From: Arsukibacterium sp.
Lineage (GTDB): Bacteria; Pseudomonadota; Gammaproteobacteria; Enterobacterales; Alteromonadaceae
Direction of reading: 5' to 3'
Assembly (NCBI RefSeq): GCF_018402695.1
Contig: NZ_JAGYIM010000007.1
Location: 62,001 to 126,000 of the forward strand
Length of the DNA stretch: 64,000 nt
The position numbers and the translations under genes were made by a program. The notes below the pieces were generated by a model. The model made no database searches and was not told where the DNA came from. It worked only from the letters and a program-made list of their open reading frames with translations. Positions 47,610 through 56,903 of the stretch are shown here, in pieces (within the stretch, counting starts at the first letter, position 1; the number at the start of each line of letters is the position of its first letter).

Positions 47610-47624
47610 ATAAAGAGGTTTTGT

Positions 47625-48056
47625 ATGACAGCCTTATTCCCGGGTGATGCACAGCAAAGTGCCAGACTCGCTATCCCATTATTTGCCAGCAAAATTAAAG
47701 CGGGCTTCCCCTCGCCCGCGCAGGATTATGTCGAGCGGACACTGGATTTGAATGAGCTGTGTATCCGCCATCCTAACGCGACGTTTTTTGTCCGGGTAGA
47801 AGGCGACTCGATGATTGAAGCCGGTATTTATGATAACGATGTACTAGTGGTAGACCGCTCTATTGAGGCTGAGCACGGCGATATCGTGGTGGCAGCAGTT
47901 AATGGTGAATTCACCGTAAAAGAGCTGTGTACCCGCCCTTCACTGATGTTATTGCCACGCAACGCTGCATACCAACCTATACGCCCTGGTAATGATGAAG
48001 AGCTGAATGTTTTCGGTGTGGTGACTAACGTTATCCGGCAAATGAAACGCAAATGA
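47625..48056 (+). CDS. umuD: DNA polymerase V subunit UmuD (S24 peptidase)
   Basis: A 143-aa LexA-like protein. The self-cleavage site is Ala26-Gly27 (KAGFPSPAQDYVE); Ser62 (GDSMIEAGIYDND) and Lys99 (TVKEL) form the dyad. RecA-induced cleavage gives UmuD', the partner of UmuC in error-prone lesion bypass. The start is ATG 47625 behind AGAGG; the frame stays open upstream through the promoter, which is not coding. The stop overlaps the umuC ATG by 4 nt. Confidence 0.95.
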   Translation: MTALFPGDAQQSARLAIPLFASKIKAGFPSPAQDYVERTLDLNELCIRHPNATFFVRVEGDSMIEAGIYDNDVLVVDRSIEAEHGDIVVAAVNGEFTVKELCTRPSLMLLPRNAAYQPIRPGNDEELNVFGVVTNVIRQMKRK

Positions 48057-49330
48057 CAACTTCTGTTTTTGCCCTGGTAGACTGCAATAATTTTTACGCC
48101 AGCTGTGAAAAGCTGTTCCGGCCCGATTTAGCTGCTAAGCCGGTTGTCGTTTTATCGAACAACGATGGTTGCATTATCGCCCGCTCAAAAGAGGCTAAAA
48201 AGCTCGGCATTAAAATGGGCCTGCCGGTGTTTCAGGTGCGCGATTTATTGCAAAAGCATCAGATAGTGGCCTTTTCTTCAAACTATGCGCTGTATGCCGA
48301 TATGTCGCAGCGGGTGATGAGCACGCTGGAGAACCTGGTGCCCAGGGTTGAGGTATATTCAATAGATGAAGCCTTTTTAGATTTAACCGGCATGGTGTAC
48401 AGCAAGGGGCTAACCGAACTTGGCCAGCACGTTAGACGCAGCGTACAAAAAGATATCGGCCTTACCGTCTGTGTCGGCATCGCGCCGAGCAAAACCCTGG
48501 CAAAACTGGCCAACCATGCAGCAAAAACCTGGGCTAAAACCGGTGGCGTGGTCGATTTAACCTGCAAAGAACGCCAACGCAAATTACTGGCCCTGCTGCC
48601 GGTAAACGAAGTTTGGGGTATTGGCGGCAAGCTCACTAAACGTCTTGAGCAACTGGGTATTACCACCGCGCTGCAATTGGCCGATGCGGCCCCCAATTAC
48701 ATTCGACAGCATTTTTCAGTTGTGGTTGAGCGCACCGTGCGCGAACTTAACGGTGAGTCATGTATTGCAATAGAAGATGTCACACCGACCAAAAAGCAAA
48801 TTGTCAGCAGCCGCGCTTTTGGCGAGCGTATTACTGACAAGCAGCAAATGTGTGAGGCGATCAGCGAATACATTGACCGGGCCTGCAAAAAGCTGCGCCG
48901 GGAGCAGCAACAGGCAAAATATCTGACAGTATTTTTGCGCACCAGCCCATTTAGTGACAACGACGCGCCCTATTCAGCCAGTAAAAGCTGTGAGTTGGAT
49001 AGCCCCAGCAGTGACACCCGCATTTTTTTGGCTAAAGCCATGCAACTACTTGATAGCTTGTGGCTGAACGGCTACCGCTACGCTAAAGCCGGGGTAATGC
49101 TAGCCGACTTTTACGACCCCGGGGTGTATCAACCCAGCTTGTTTGATGAGCCGGTAACTGTAAGAGAGTCAGACCAAAAACTGATGCAACTGATGGATAC
49201 CCTAAACAGCAAACATGGTAAAACGTTGTGGTTTGCCAGCCAGGGAACAACCCAACAATGGGGCATGAAACGTGAACTGCTCTCGCCTGCTTACACTACG
49301 AATTGGAGGGAGTTACCGGTAGTTAAATGA
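48053..49330 (+). CDS. umuC: DNA polymerase V catalytic subunit UmuC (Y family)
   Basis: A 425-aa Y-family polymerase. Catalytic blocks are VDCNNFYASCEKLFRP and YSIDEAFLDL; VVVLSNNDGCIIARSKEAK, KTLAKLANHAAK and VWGIGGKLTKRLEQLGI complete the palm/thumb signature. The C-terminal part has QPSLFDEP, close to a beta-clamp binding motif. It performs translesion synthesis with UmuD'2. The ATGA overlap with umuD keeps the pair coupled under the SOS promoter. Confidence 0.97.
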   Translation: MTTSVFALVDCNNFYASCEKLFRPDLAAKPVVVLSNNDGCIIARSKEAKKLGIKMGLPVFQVRDLLQKHQIVAFSSNYALYADMSQRVMSTLENLVPRVEVYSIDEAFLDLTGMVYSKGLTELGQHVRRSVQKDIGLTVCVGIAPSKTLAKLANHAAKTWAKTGGVVDLTCKERQRKLLALLPVNEVWGIGGKLTKRLEQLGITTALQLADAAPNYIRQHFSVVVERTVRELNGESCIAIEDVTPTKKQIVSSRAFGERITDKQQMCEAISEYIDRACKKLRREQQQAKYLTVFLRTSPFSDNDAPYSASKSCELDSPSSDTRIFLAKAMQLLDSLWLNGYRYAKAGVMLADFYDPGVYQPSLFDEPVTVRESDQKLMQLMDTLNSKHGKTLWFASQGTTQQWGMKRELLSPAYTTNWRELPVVK

Positions 49331-49391
49331 GATTTGCTCAGGACGAATAGCTGACACTAACGCAACGCTTTGGGAAGGCTGGAGCGCAGCT

Positions 49392-52100
49392 ATGGCAACG
49401 AGGCAACATGCAAAAGCAACCAGTATTTTGAAAGCAAACGATTATTGCACTACAAAAGTATCGTTTGCGCAGGATCAAAATCATGACGCTCAGGGCGCAT
49501 TATACTGCAGCCCTTTTTTGCCACACACAGGTGCAACAGTGGTCGCCAATTTGGGTAAGTTATTTGCAACAGCGGCAGAACACGAACCAACGGTTTCCCA
49601 GTTTATCAGCACACAGCTTATTTTCTGTGATTTGCTGACGACAGTGCAGGACGCTGCCAAATTGATGCATAAGCATCAGGTTAGTTGCATTCTGATTATG
49701 GAACACAACAAGGTACTGGGGATTTGGACCGAGGCTGATGCGAAAAGAATCGACTGGCAACTGGCAGATGCTTATCAGCAGCCTATAAAGAAGCTGATGA
49801 CTTCACCTGTTATTTCCGTTGAAGCCAATACGCCACTCAATCAGGCTGCCAGCCTGATGTTACAAAAAAGGATCCGCCGGCTGCTGGTAATCGACCATCA
49901 GCAACAGCCCGTTGGCATCCTGACTCAAAGTGACATTGTGCGTCAGCAACGCATAGAACACTATTTGCGTTTAAAAGACGTCGGATCCAGTATTTCCAAA
50001 CCACCGTTACACATATCCAGCAGTATGGCGCTTAATCTGGCCGTTAAAACGATGCAACAGCACAATGCTGAGGCGGCTATCGTTGATTTTGGTGACGAAA
50101 TGCCCGGCATTATTACAGAGAGAGATTTAATTAAACTGATTGCTGAAGGTAACTACCATGCCAAATTATCGCAACTCGCTCAGCGGCCCGTACTAACGGT
50201 TACGAAGAGTTGTAGCCTGCTGCAGGCAGTAGATATTCTCAAAGAAAAAAATTTCCGGCATATTGCCGTCACTGATGAGCAAGGTCTTATTTGTGGCCTG
50301 TTATCATTTAGCGACATTTTGATCAACGTCGAGTATGCGTATGTCGAGCAACTAAAGCAGGCACTGTATGCCCGGGATTTAGCACTTCGCACCTCTGCTG
50401 ATTACTTACGGCTGGCACACAAAGTAATAGATGCCTCGCTTGACGGCATTATGATCACGAACGTGCACGGCGTTATCGAATCAGTAAACCCGAGTTTTAC
50501 TCAACTAACTGGTTATACGGCTGCTGAAGCTATTGGCCAAACCCCAGCGTTGCTCAGTTCCGGTTTACATAATAAAGACTTTTATCGTTCACTGTGGCAG
50601 GTGTTGATGGAGCAAGGACACTGGCAGGGCGAAATCTGGAACAAGCGTAAAAATGGTGAAATTTATCCAGAATGGTTATCTATTACCGCTATCCGGGGCG
50701 AAAATGGCGAAATATGCCAGTTTGCGGCCATTTTCAGTGATATCAGTGAACGAAAGTCTCAGGAAAAGAAAATTCATCAGTTGGCTTATCTGGATGAATT
50801 GACCGGACTGGCAAACCGGCGAATGTTTTTAGACCGTTTAAAACTGGCGCTGGCTAATGCCCAGCGTCATCAACATCAAATGGCGGTTTTATTTCTTGAT
50901 TTAGATTTATTTAAACGGATTAACGATACCCTGGGCCATCAGGCTGGAGATGAGGTATTAACAGAGGTTGCCCGCAGATTAACAGCTACTGTGCGCGAGG
51001 GCGAGTCGGTGGCCCGTCTGGGGGGCGATGAGTTCACTATTTTACTACCAGAAATTGATGACATCTCCTCGTTAGACAAGATTGCCCGGCGTCTGGTGCA
51101 GCAATTTGAAAAGCCTTTCCGGTTACTGGAACAAGAATTCGTGCTGACCACCAGCATTGGTATCAGTTTATTTCCGGTGGATGCGAAAACCACTGATCAG
51201 TTAATCAAACATGCAGATGTTGCAATGTATCAGGCAAAATCAGCCGGTCGTAACCAGTACTGTTTTTACCAGGAACACATTGGCAAGCAAACGCAGGATG
51301 AGTTAAAACTGGAACAGGCTCTGCGGCAAGCTTTGCAACAGCATAACCTGCAAGTATGGTATCAACCCAAGGTTGACCTGGCCAGCGGCAAGGTTAAAGG
51401 GCTGGAAGCGCTCGTTCGTTGGCAACATCATCAACACGGTTTTATTGCACCGGCAAATTTTATTCCGCTGGCTGAAAAACTGGGTCTGATCACCCAGCTT
51501 AGTGATCAGGTTCTGGCGCAGGTATGTCGGGACATTCGGGATTATCAGCTACAGATGCCGGTCGCGATCAATGTTTCGGCTTTGCAGTTAAGCGATCCGA
51601 TGTTCAATCAACGCTTGCAACGCAATTTGTGCCAATGCGGCATCACAGCAAAGTGCATTGAACTTGAGCTTACAGAGAGTTGCCTGATCCCTGAGCAGGC
51701 AGATACCACCATGACTCTGCTAACGAACTTGCGGCAGCAAGGTTTTCGCATCTCGATTGACGATTTTGGTACCGGTTATTCGTCCCTGTCGTATTTGCGC
51801 CGACTGCCTATTGACTGCCTGAAAATTGATCGTAGTTTTGTCAATGATCTGCCAGAAAACGATGAGGATGCCCAAATAGCACTGGCCATTATCGCGATGG
51901 CCAGAGCGCTTGGTCTAGATGTGATAGCCGAGGGTGTGGAACACGAGAAACAACGGAACTTTCTGCTTGAGGCCGGTTGCTATACCGGCCAGGGCTATCT
52001 TTACCAACCCGCGCTGCCGGTAGCTGAGTTAATTCCCTATCTGCAGCAGTCAGCACAACGCTGCAGTAAAAACGGTGATGATACCCTGCTGTTACTCTAA
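49392..52100 (+). CDS. CBS-PAS-GGDEF-EAL c-di-GMP signalling protein
   Basis: A 902-aa soluble protein. After an unusual 60-residue leader come several CBS motifs (about 75-325), a PAS domain with PAC (about 340-455), a GGDEF domain with intact RLGGDEF (about 545) and an EAL domain with EALVRW, ELTES, DDFGTGYSSL, KIDRSFV and EGVE, all intact. The usual inhibitory I-site RxxD before GGDEF reads REGE here. It could make and break c-di-GMP, gated by nucleotide binding to CBS. Its 3' end overlaps the STAS gene by 9 nt, convergently. Confidence 0.93.
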   Translation: MATRQHAKATSILKANDYCTTKVSFAQDQNHDAQGALYCSPFLPHTGATVVANLGKLFATAAEHEPTVSQFISTQLIFCDLLTTVQDAAKLMHKHQVSCILIMEHNKVLGIWTEADAKRIDWQLADAYQQPIKKLMTSPVISVEANTPLNQAASLMLQKRIRRLLVIDHQQQPVGILTQSDIVRQQRIEHYLRLKDVGSSISKPPLHISSSMALNLAVKTMQQHNAEAAIVDFGDEMPGIITERDLIKLIAEGNYHAKLSQLAQRPVLTVTKSCSLLQAVDILKEKNFRHIAVTDEQGLICGLLSFSDILINVEYAYVEQLKQALYARDLALRTSADYLRLAHKVIDASLDGIMITNVHGVIESVNPSFTQLTGYTAAEAIGQTPALLSSGLHNKDFYRSLWQVLMEQGHWQGEIWNKRKNGEIYPEWLSITAIRGENGEICQFAAIFSDISERKSQEKKIHQLAYLDELTGLANRRMFLDRLKLALANAQRHQHQMAVLFLDLDLFKRINDTLGHQAGDEVLTEVARRLTATVREGESVARLGGDEFTILLPEIDDISSLDKIARRLVQQFEKPFRLLEQEFVLTTSIGISLFPVDAKTTDQLIKHADVAMYQAKSAGRNQYCFYQEHIGKQTQDELKLEQALRQALQQHNLQVWYQPKVDLASGKVKGLEALVRWQHHQHGFIAPANFIPLAEKLGLITQLSDQVLAQVCRDIRDYQLQMPVAINVSALQLSDPMFNQRLQRNLCQCGITAKCIELELTESCLIPEQADTTMTLLTNLRQQGFRISIDDFGTGYSSLSYLRRLPIDCLKIDRSFVNDLPENDEDAQIALAIIAMARALGLDVIAEGVEHEKQRNFLLEAGCYTGQGYLYQPALPVAELIPYLQQSAQRCSKNGDDTLLLL

Positions 52101-52601
52101 CTGTTGTTTGAGCAAATCCACCACGGGTTGAAACTCAGCTTTATTTTTATCATTCAGCTCAATCAGTGCCTGGTGTGCCCGTAAAATCATCCTGCCCTGT
52201 TCCTGCGTGCTGTATGCCTGAACGCCAATATCTGCCATATCTGCAGCCGCATTACCCAAAGGTTCATCGGTTGGCTGCTGAATAATCTGAAAAGCCTGAT
52301 CCAGACACAAGCCAAACAGCAGTTCGTTTATTTCGGTTTGGGTAGAAAAAATTGTGGGTTTTGGCAGTTGTTGCTGCTGACAATATCGCGCCAGACCAGC
52401 CAGCAAACCCACATAGGTGCTGTCGATAAAGGTTGCCTGATTTAGATCAATAACCACCGCTGCACACTTAATCCGAGTGCTGAACAACCGCTCAATTAAA
52501 TCATCCATGCCGGTTGCATTGGTATACCGCAGTTCACCACATAATTTGAAATAACAGCAATTATTAATGCTGGCAAACAGGACTTGTTCATGCTCACTCA
52601 T
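52092..52601 (-). CDS. STAS-domain anti-sigma-factor antagonist-like protein
   Basis: A 169-aa protein with an N-terminal STAS domain: FKLCGELRYTNATGMDDLIERL, CAAVVIDLNQATFIDSTYVGLLAGLARYC. Ser61 in DST is at the phosphorylation position of SpoIIAA/HsbA-type proteins. A C-terminal helical tail of about 50 residues is an addition. It should switch partners according to its phosphorylation, set by the SpoIIE-type phosphatase encoded 35 nt upstream. No cognate HATPase kinase lies in the window. Confidence 0.87.
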   Translation of the reverse strand: MSEHEQVLFASINNCCYFKLCGELRYTNATGMDDLIERLFSTRIKCAAVVIDLNQATFIDSTYVGLLAGLARYCQQQQLPKPTIFSTQTEINELLFGLCLDQAFQIIQQPTDEPLGNAAADMADIGVQAYSTQEQGRMILRAHQALIELNDKNKAEFQPVVDLLKQQLE

Positions 52602-52636
52602 CCGCTACTCACTTGCAGTTACTTTATGCATTTACT

Positions 52637-53989
52637 TTATGTATTGTTAAGGCACCGACTTAACTTAAGTATAGTCAGGTCATCGGGCAATGGCTGATCC
52701 GGATTAACATTCAGAGCGTGCAGTAACCCAGCGATATCAGTGTTATTGACACTATGCTCTTTCAAAAACTGTAGTTTAAGATCAGTTGTCTGTTGCGGCA
52801 GTAAATCTAACAATCCGTCCGAGCACAACAACAAACCGCTGGCATCACTGATATTTAGCGCCTGGTTCTGGTAACTGGCAAAGTCGAACATGCCAACCGG
52901 GGTACTTTTCAGCTCAAGGTAACTGGCTTGCTGCTGTTGCAGCAGCAATGGCCAGGGGTAAGCGCCCGCATTGGCATACGTAAGCTGGTGATTCCGGGTA
53001 TCAAGTACGGCATAAAACAGCGCGATATATTTGGTCATATTTTCCCGCAATAACTCCCTGTTTAGGGTGCTGAGCATAGCTGCCGGATCCAGTAACGTTT
53101 CGGCACTACCCCGCTGATAACGCTCGTAATAAGAGCTGACGAAGCGCTTTAGGTAAACAGTAACAAATGCAGATGCCACGCCATGCCCCGAGACATCAGC
53201 GATGTAAAACACCACCTGATGCTCGTTAGCATTAAAATAATCTACAAAATCGCCGCTCATATAGGCCGATGGATACAAGACATGGCTAAAATGATAATCG
53301 CCGCAGTGAAAACTGGCTGGTGGTAGCATTTTAAACTGTACCTGTTTACCAGCACGTTCACCGGCTTCAAGTTCTGCTAAAGACTGTTGTAGCTGCTGAT
53401 TACTGATCGCCAGCTCTGCTGTTCTGGCCTGCACCTTGGCTTCCAGAGTATCGTTTAATGTCGCCAATTCTTTAATAGCCGTATACGCCCGCAGCGCTGA
53501 TAGCACTGTGGTAGTTAACCGCTGCACAGTCAGTTCGGTTTTTGCCCGGTAATCATTAATATCGTAGTCCTGCACAACCTTTTGCTCTGGTGCCTGGCCA
53601 GGCTGACCGGTACGCAGCACTATCCGCACCAGGTGGTTTTGCAGCGTATCCCGGATATAATGTACCAACGTCAGGCCGGCATCATCAGTCTCCATCACCA
53701 CATCCAGCAACACCAGCGCAATATCGTGATTAGCGCTTAAAATTGGTTTTGCCTCAGCAGCGCTATAGGCACTGATAAATTTAAGTTTGTGGTTTTTAAA
53801 ACAAAAGTCACGCAGGGCCAGTAGAGTTACCTGATGGATTTCGGGATCATCGTCAACAATAAGCACCGTCCAATACTGATATTGATGCTCTGAGGTATTG
53901 CTGTCCTCTGCAAACACTATAATGTCATCAGCGGGTTCTGTCGGGCCCTGAACATCGGTGTTGTTTCCGGCAACAACATTAAATGCCAT
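52637..53989 (-). CDS. Response regulator with SpoIIE/PP2C-type phosphatase output
   Basis: A 450-aa protein. The receiver domain covers about 40-165, with the acid pocket in VLIVDDDPE, phospho-acceptor Asp96 in VLLDVVM and Lys150 in YRAKTEL. A coiled coil follows (ELATLNDTLEAKVQARTAELAISNQQLQQSLAELE). A PP2C/SpoIIE domain then shows SGDFVDYF, YIADVSGHGVASAF and LLCSDGLLDLLP, with the metal-binding Asp residues present. It should dephosphorylate the STAS protein encoded next to it when the receiver is activated. The start is ATG 53989 with GAGGAA upstream; the frame to 54061 is extra. Confidence 0.9.
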   Translation of the reverse strand: MAFNVVAGNNTDVQGPTEPADDIIVFAEDSNTSEHQYQYWTVLIVDDDPEIHQVTLLALRDFCFKNHKLKFISAYSAAEAKPILSANHDIALVLLDVVMETDDAGLTLVHYIRDTLQNHLVRIVLRTGQPGQAPEQKVVQDYDINDYRAKTELTVQRLTTTVLSALRAYTAIKELATLNDTLEAKVQARTAELAISNQQLQQSLAELEAGERAGKQVQFKMLPPASFHCGDYHFSHVLYPSAYMSGDFVDYFNANEHQVVFYIADVSGHGVASAFVTVYLKRFVSSYYERYQRGSAETLLDPAAMLSTLNRELLRENMTKYIALFYAVLDTRNHQLTYANAGAYPWPLLLQQQQASYLELKSTPVGMFDFASYQNQALNISDASGLLLCSDGLLDLLPQQTTDLKLQFLKEHSVNNTDIAGLLHALNVNPDQPLPDDLTILKLSRCLNNT

Positions 53990-54173
53990 CCGGTTATTCC
54001 TCACATAAATGAAAGGGGCTATCTGACGGTAACATAATAAACGTGGGCCACAAACACCCAAATTTCAACAGCAAACGACAATACTACCCTCTGGTAATAA
54101 TTACAGGCTTGTTAACATAAGTATGAAATAGTTGCGGTGATATGCCAGCCAACAACCCGATATATTTTTACAG

Positions 54174-54326
54174 ATGACACAACCGCAAAACAATTTTCAC
54201 TTTAATAATCAGATCCTTAAACCATTAAAATACGAAGATTCGACGCTTGTTGCCGAAATTGGCGCACATGCTGCAGCTATTGAACTGTCCCTGCAGCAGG
54301 CTGAACTTAGCAATCTCTGCAACTAA
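54174..54326 (+). CDS. Possible small protein (50 aa), unknown
   Basis: ATG to TAA; the peptide starts MTQPQNNFHFNNQILK and ends ELSNLCN, soluble, with an amphipathic helix in the second half. No strong ribosome site precedes it. It lies in the 53990-54382 gap, divergent from the phosphatase gene, and just before the DUF2383 gene. No family recognised; it may be chance. Confidence 0.3.
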   Translation: MTQPQNNFHFNNQILKPLKYEDSTLVAEIGAHAAAIELSLQQAELSNLCN

Positions 54327-54382
54327 CGTTTTGGTTGCTTAAAAACCTGCTGAAATTTTAATTGAAATGGAGAACTCACCTT

Positions 54383-54835
54383 ATGGCACAGTTAAATAAT
54401 CCAGATATTAAACATGTACACGACATTATTCAGGTGCTTAACAGTGGCATCGACTTTTATGGTGATGCCAAAGAAAAAGTGGATGACCGGCAGCTGGCTC
54501 AGTTTTTTGACCGGATGCTCAATGCCCGTCGTCTGGTAAAAGAACGTCTGCAACCCTTTGCAATTCAGGAGGGTGGTAAAAGGGAAGATGGTTCAGCCTT
54601 TACCGTTGAGGCGCGTAAAGTGTATACCAAAGTAATAGGTGCAGTGTCATCTGATAAGGAGCACACCTACATCAGCCAGCTTGAAGAAGTGGAGGATAAA
54701 ACGCTGGAGGAGCTGAAAGCAGCCCTGAAAGAAAACCAGCCGCCGCAATTTGAAACGGCATTGCGACAGTCGTTAACCACGATGCAAGAATGCCATGATG
54801 AAATGCGGGCATTGAAAAAAGCCACCAGTCACTAG
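54383..54835 (+). CDS. PA2169-like four-helix-bundle protein (DUF2383)
   Basis: A 150-aa soluble, all-helical protein: HDIIQVLNSGIDFYGDAKEKVDDRQLAQFFDRML, RRLVKERLQPFAIQ, and LEEVEDKTLEELKAALKEN, QECHDEMRAL. The pattern matches the DUF2383 ferritin-like fold of stress-induced PA2169 proteins. Function is unknown, though such genes often belong to general stress regulons, which would suit the neighbouring partner switch. The ATG at 54383 has GGAGA 9 nt upstream. Confidence 0.85.
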   Translation: MAQLNNPDIKHVHDIIQVLNSGIDFYGDAKEKVDDRQLAQFFDRMLNARRLVKERLQPFAIQEGGKREDGSAFTVEARKVYTKVIGAVSSDKEHTYISQLEEVEDKTLEELKAALKENQPPQFETALRQSLTTMQECHDEMRALKKATSH

Positions 54836-54846
54836 CACTGACTGCC

Positions 54847-54874
54847 AGCAAAAACGGCCGTAATGGCCGTTTTT
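54847..54874 (+). terminator. Rho-independent terminator of the DUF2383 gene
   Basis: An AAAACGGCC / GGCCGTTTT stem with loop GTAAT and a T7 run. Confidence 0.9.
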
Positions 54875-54923
54875 TTATGCTCAGCTGAACTGGCTCAGCA
54901 CTTCATGCTGTCTTTACATCGGC

Positions 54924-56693
54924 TTAGTGAATGCCGTGCTGTTGTAACCAGAGTTCCAGCAGAGTAACCTGCCAAAGTTTGGAACCGAATTTGCCGGTGT
55001 ACTGCTCTGGTGCAGCCAGCATGGCATCAATATAGTCCATATTGAACAATTTGCGTTGCCTGGCTGCGGGTTGGCTAAACACCTCTTTTGCCAATTCCAG
55101 ATACTCGCCCTGCATCTGCCGTAAGGCCGGTACCGGAAAATAGCCCTTGGGCCGGTCAATTACCGCATTGGGAATAATGTCTCTGGCAACCTGCTTTAAT
55201 AAATACTTGCCACCATCCCGCAGTTTCAACTGATGCGGCATTTGAAATGCCAGCTCAACCAGCTCATGGTCCAGAAACGGCACCCGCGCCTCCAAGCCAA
55301 ACGCCATAGTCATATTATCAACCCGTTTTACCGGATCATCGACCAGCATCACCGCGGTATCCAGATGCAACGCCTTATCAACAGGCAAACATGAACCACA
55401 ATTAGCAAAATGTTGCCTAACCAAATTAAGTGACTCATTACGCAGGCAGTATTCGGGCGCTAATACCTGACCCAGCTCTGACTCATCCCAGGAGAAATAG
55501 GCCTGGGCATAGCACTCTGCGGCGCTACTGGCTGTCACATCGGTCATCGGCGGATACCAGTGATAACCCGCGAACACCTCATCTGCCCCCTGACCACTTT
55601 GTACTACTTTTACATGCTGGCTTACCGCCTGCGCCAGCAAATAAAAGCCGATAACATCATGGCTGACCATCGGTTCAGACATAGCGTCAACACAGGGACG
55701 TAAGTGAGTAAGTAACGTATTGTGCCGGGCAAAAATCTTGTTGTGATCGGTAGCATAATGCTCAGCAATAATGTCAGAGTATTGAAACTCGTTCCCCTCC
55801 TCCTCTGCCACATTGTCAAAACCTATCGAAAAGGTGTGCAGCTTTTTCTGCCCCAGCTCACTTAACATTCCGACCAGTAACGAGGAGTCTACACCGCCGG
55901 ACAATAATACTCCTACCGGCACATCTGCTTCCAACCGACGCTTGGCGCTGGTAAAAAGGGCTGCCCGCAATGCCTGCTGCCAGTCTTGCTCACTGCGCTG
56001 CTCACTGTTGTCCACCTCAGTATGCAACTGCCAGTAGCAGCCCTGACTAATTTCACCATCGGCAGTAACTTTCAGCCAGTGGCCGGGTAATAATTTATGG
56101 ACATTACTAAATAAGGTGTCAGCACCAACAATAGCCCGGAATGACATATACTGATGCACGCCCAGCGGGCTTAACTTTGCCGGTACTTCCGGGCACTTTA
56201 ATAACGATGGCAGGGTGGATGAAAACCAGAAGCCATTGCGATTATGGTGATAATACAACGGCTTTATCCCCAACCGATCACGGGCAAAGAAGGTACTGTT
56301 GCTGTCCCGATGCCAGATAGCAAAAGCAAACATGCCATTAAAACGGGACATACATTGCTCTTGCCACTGTGCGTAAGCCTTAAGAATAACCTCGGTATCA
56401 CTGGTAGAGAAAAACGTGTGGCCCAATTGTTCCAGCTCATGCCGCAATGCTTTGTAATTGTAGATACAGCCGTTAAAGACAATGGTCAGTCCTAAGCTGG
56501 CATCATGCATTGGTTGCGCCCCTGCTGCGGTTAAATCGATGACTTTAAGCCGCTGATGACCAAAACACATATTCCCCTGGGCGGTTAACCCCCATCCATC
56601 CGGACCTCGCGGCGCCAGATGCTCCAACATTGAATTAACATAGTGACTTGCTGCCTTACCTTGAAAATTAATCTCTCCTGCTATTCCACACAT
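54924..56693 (-). CDS. asnO: N-acetylglutaminylglutamine amidotransferase-type asparagine synthase
   Basis: A 589-aa asparagine-synthase-family enzyme. Class II glutaminase half: Cys2 nucleophile in MCGIAGEINF, LAPRGPDGWG, FNGCIYNYKALR. Synthetase half: PP loop VLLSGGVDSSLLVG, FSIGFDNVAEEEGNEFQYSD, MSEPMVSHDVIGFYLLAQ, VVQSGQGADEVFAGYHWYP, DDPVKRVDNMTMAFGLEARVPFLDHE, and PKGYFPVPALR. These blocks and the length match the amidotransferase of the NAGGN osmolyte trio much better than E. coli AsnB. It amidates a C-terminal carboxyl of a glutaminyl dipeptide in that pathway. It is divergent from the RimK-like gene. Confidence 0.88.
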   Translation of the reverse strand: MCGIAGEINFQGKAASHYVNSMLEHLAPRGPDGWGLTAQGNMCFGHQRLKVIDLTAAGAQPMHDASLGLTIVFNGCIYNYKALRHELEQLGHTFFSTSDTEVILKAYAQWQEQCMSRFNGMFAFAIWHRDSNSTFFARDRLGIKPLYYHHNRNGFWFSSTLPSLLKCPEVPAKLSPLGVHQYMSFRAIVGADTLFSNVHKLLPGHWLKVTADGEISQGCYWQLHTEVDNSEQRSEQDWQQALRAALFTSAKRRLEADVPVGVLLSGGVDSSLLVGMLSELGQKKLHTFSIGFDNVAEEEGNEFQYSDIIAEHYATDHNKIFARHNTLLTHLRPCVDAMSEPMVSHDVIGFYLLAQAVSQHVKVVQSGQGADEVFAGYHWYPPMTDVTASSAAECYAQAYFSWDESELGQVLAPEYCLRNESLNLVRQHFANCGSCLPVDKALHLDTAVMLVDDPVKRVDNMTMAFGLEARVPFLDHELVELAFQMPHQLKLRDGGKYLLKQVARDIIPNAVIDRPKGYFPVPALRQMQGEYLELAKEVFSQPAARQRKLFNMDYIDAMLAAPEQYTGKFGSKLWQVTLLELWLQQHGIH

Positions 56694-56857
56694 ACATACC
56701 CTCTGACTTAGTAACCAGCAGACGCAGCGTCCAACCCCACTGCTTTTAACGATAATCAGGCCATAAACGTAAAATCGCTGACTAAAATGCGGCCTGAAAT
56801 GTTAAGTCTAGTCGCAAATCTGAATTTTTGGCTGCAAAAAATAACGTTGTCACGCTG

Positions 56858-56866
56858 TGCTACACT
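56858..56866 (+). promoter_or_regulatory. Putative extended -10 of the RimK-like operon
   Basis: TGCTACACT, 37 nt before the ATG at 56904, in the 210-nt divergent spacer. The -35 is unclear; TTGTCA at 56848 is too close to serve it. Confidence 0.4.
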
Positions 56867-56903
56867 TTACTTTTAAATAACAAATAATGAGGATTAAATC
56901 AGG

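Noticed and set aside
47436-47624. N-terminal extension of umuD
   Set aside because: The frame is open but passes through the promoter and SOS box; the ATG at 47625 has a ribosome site and gives normal UmuD length.
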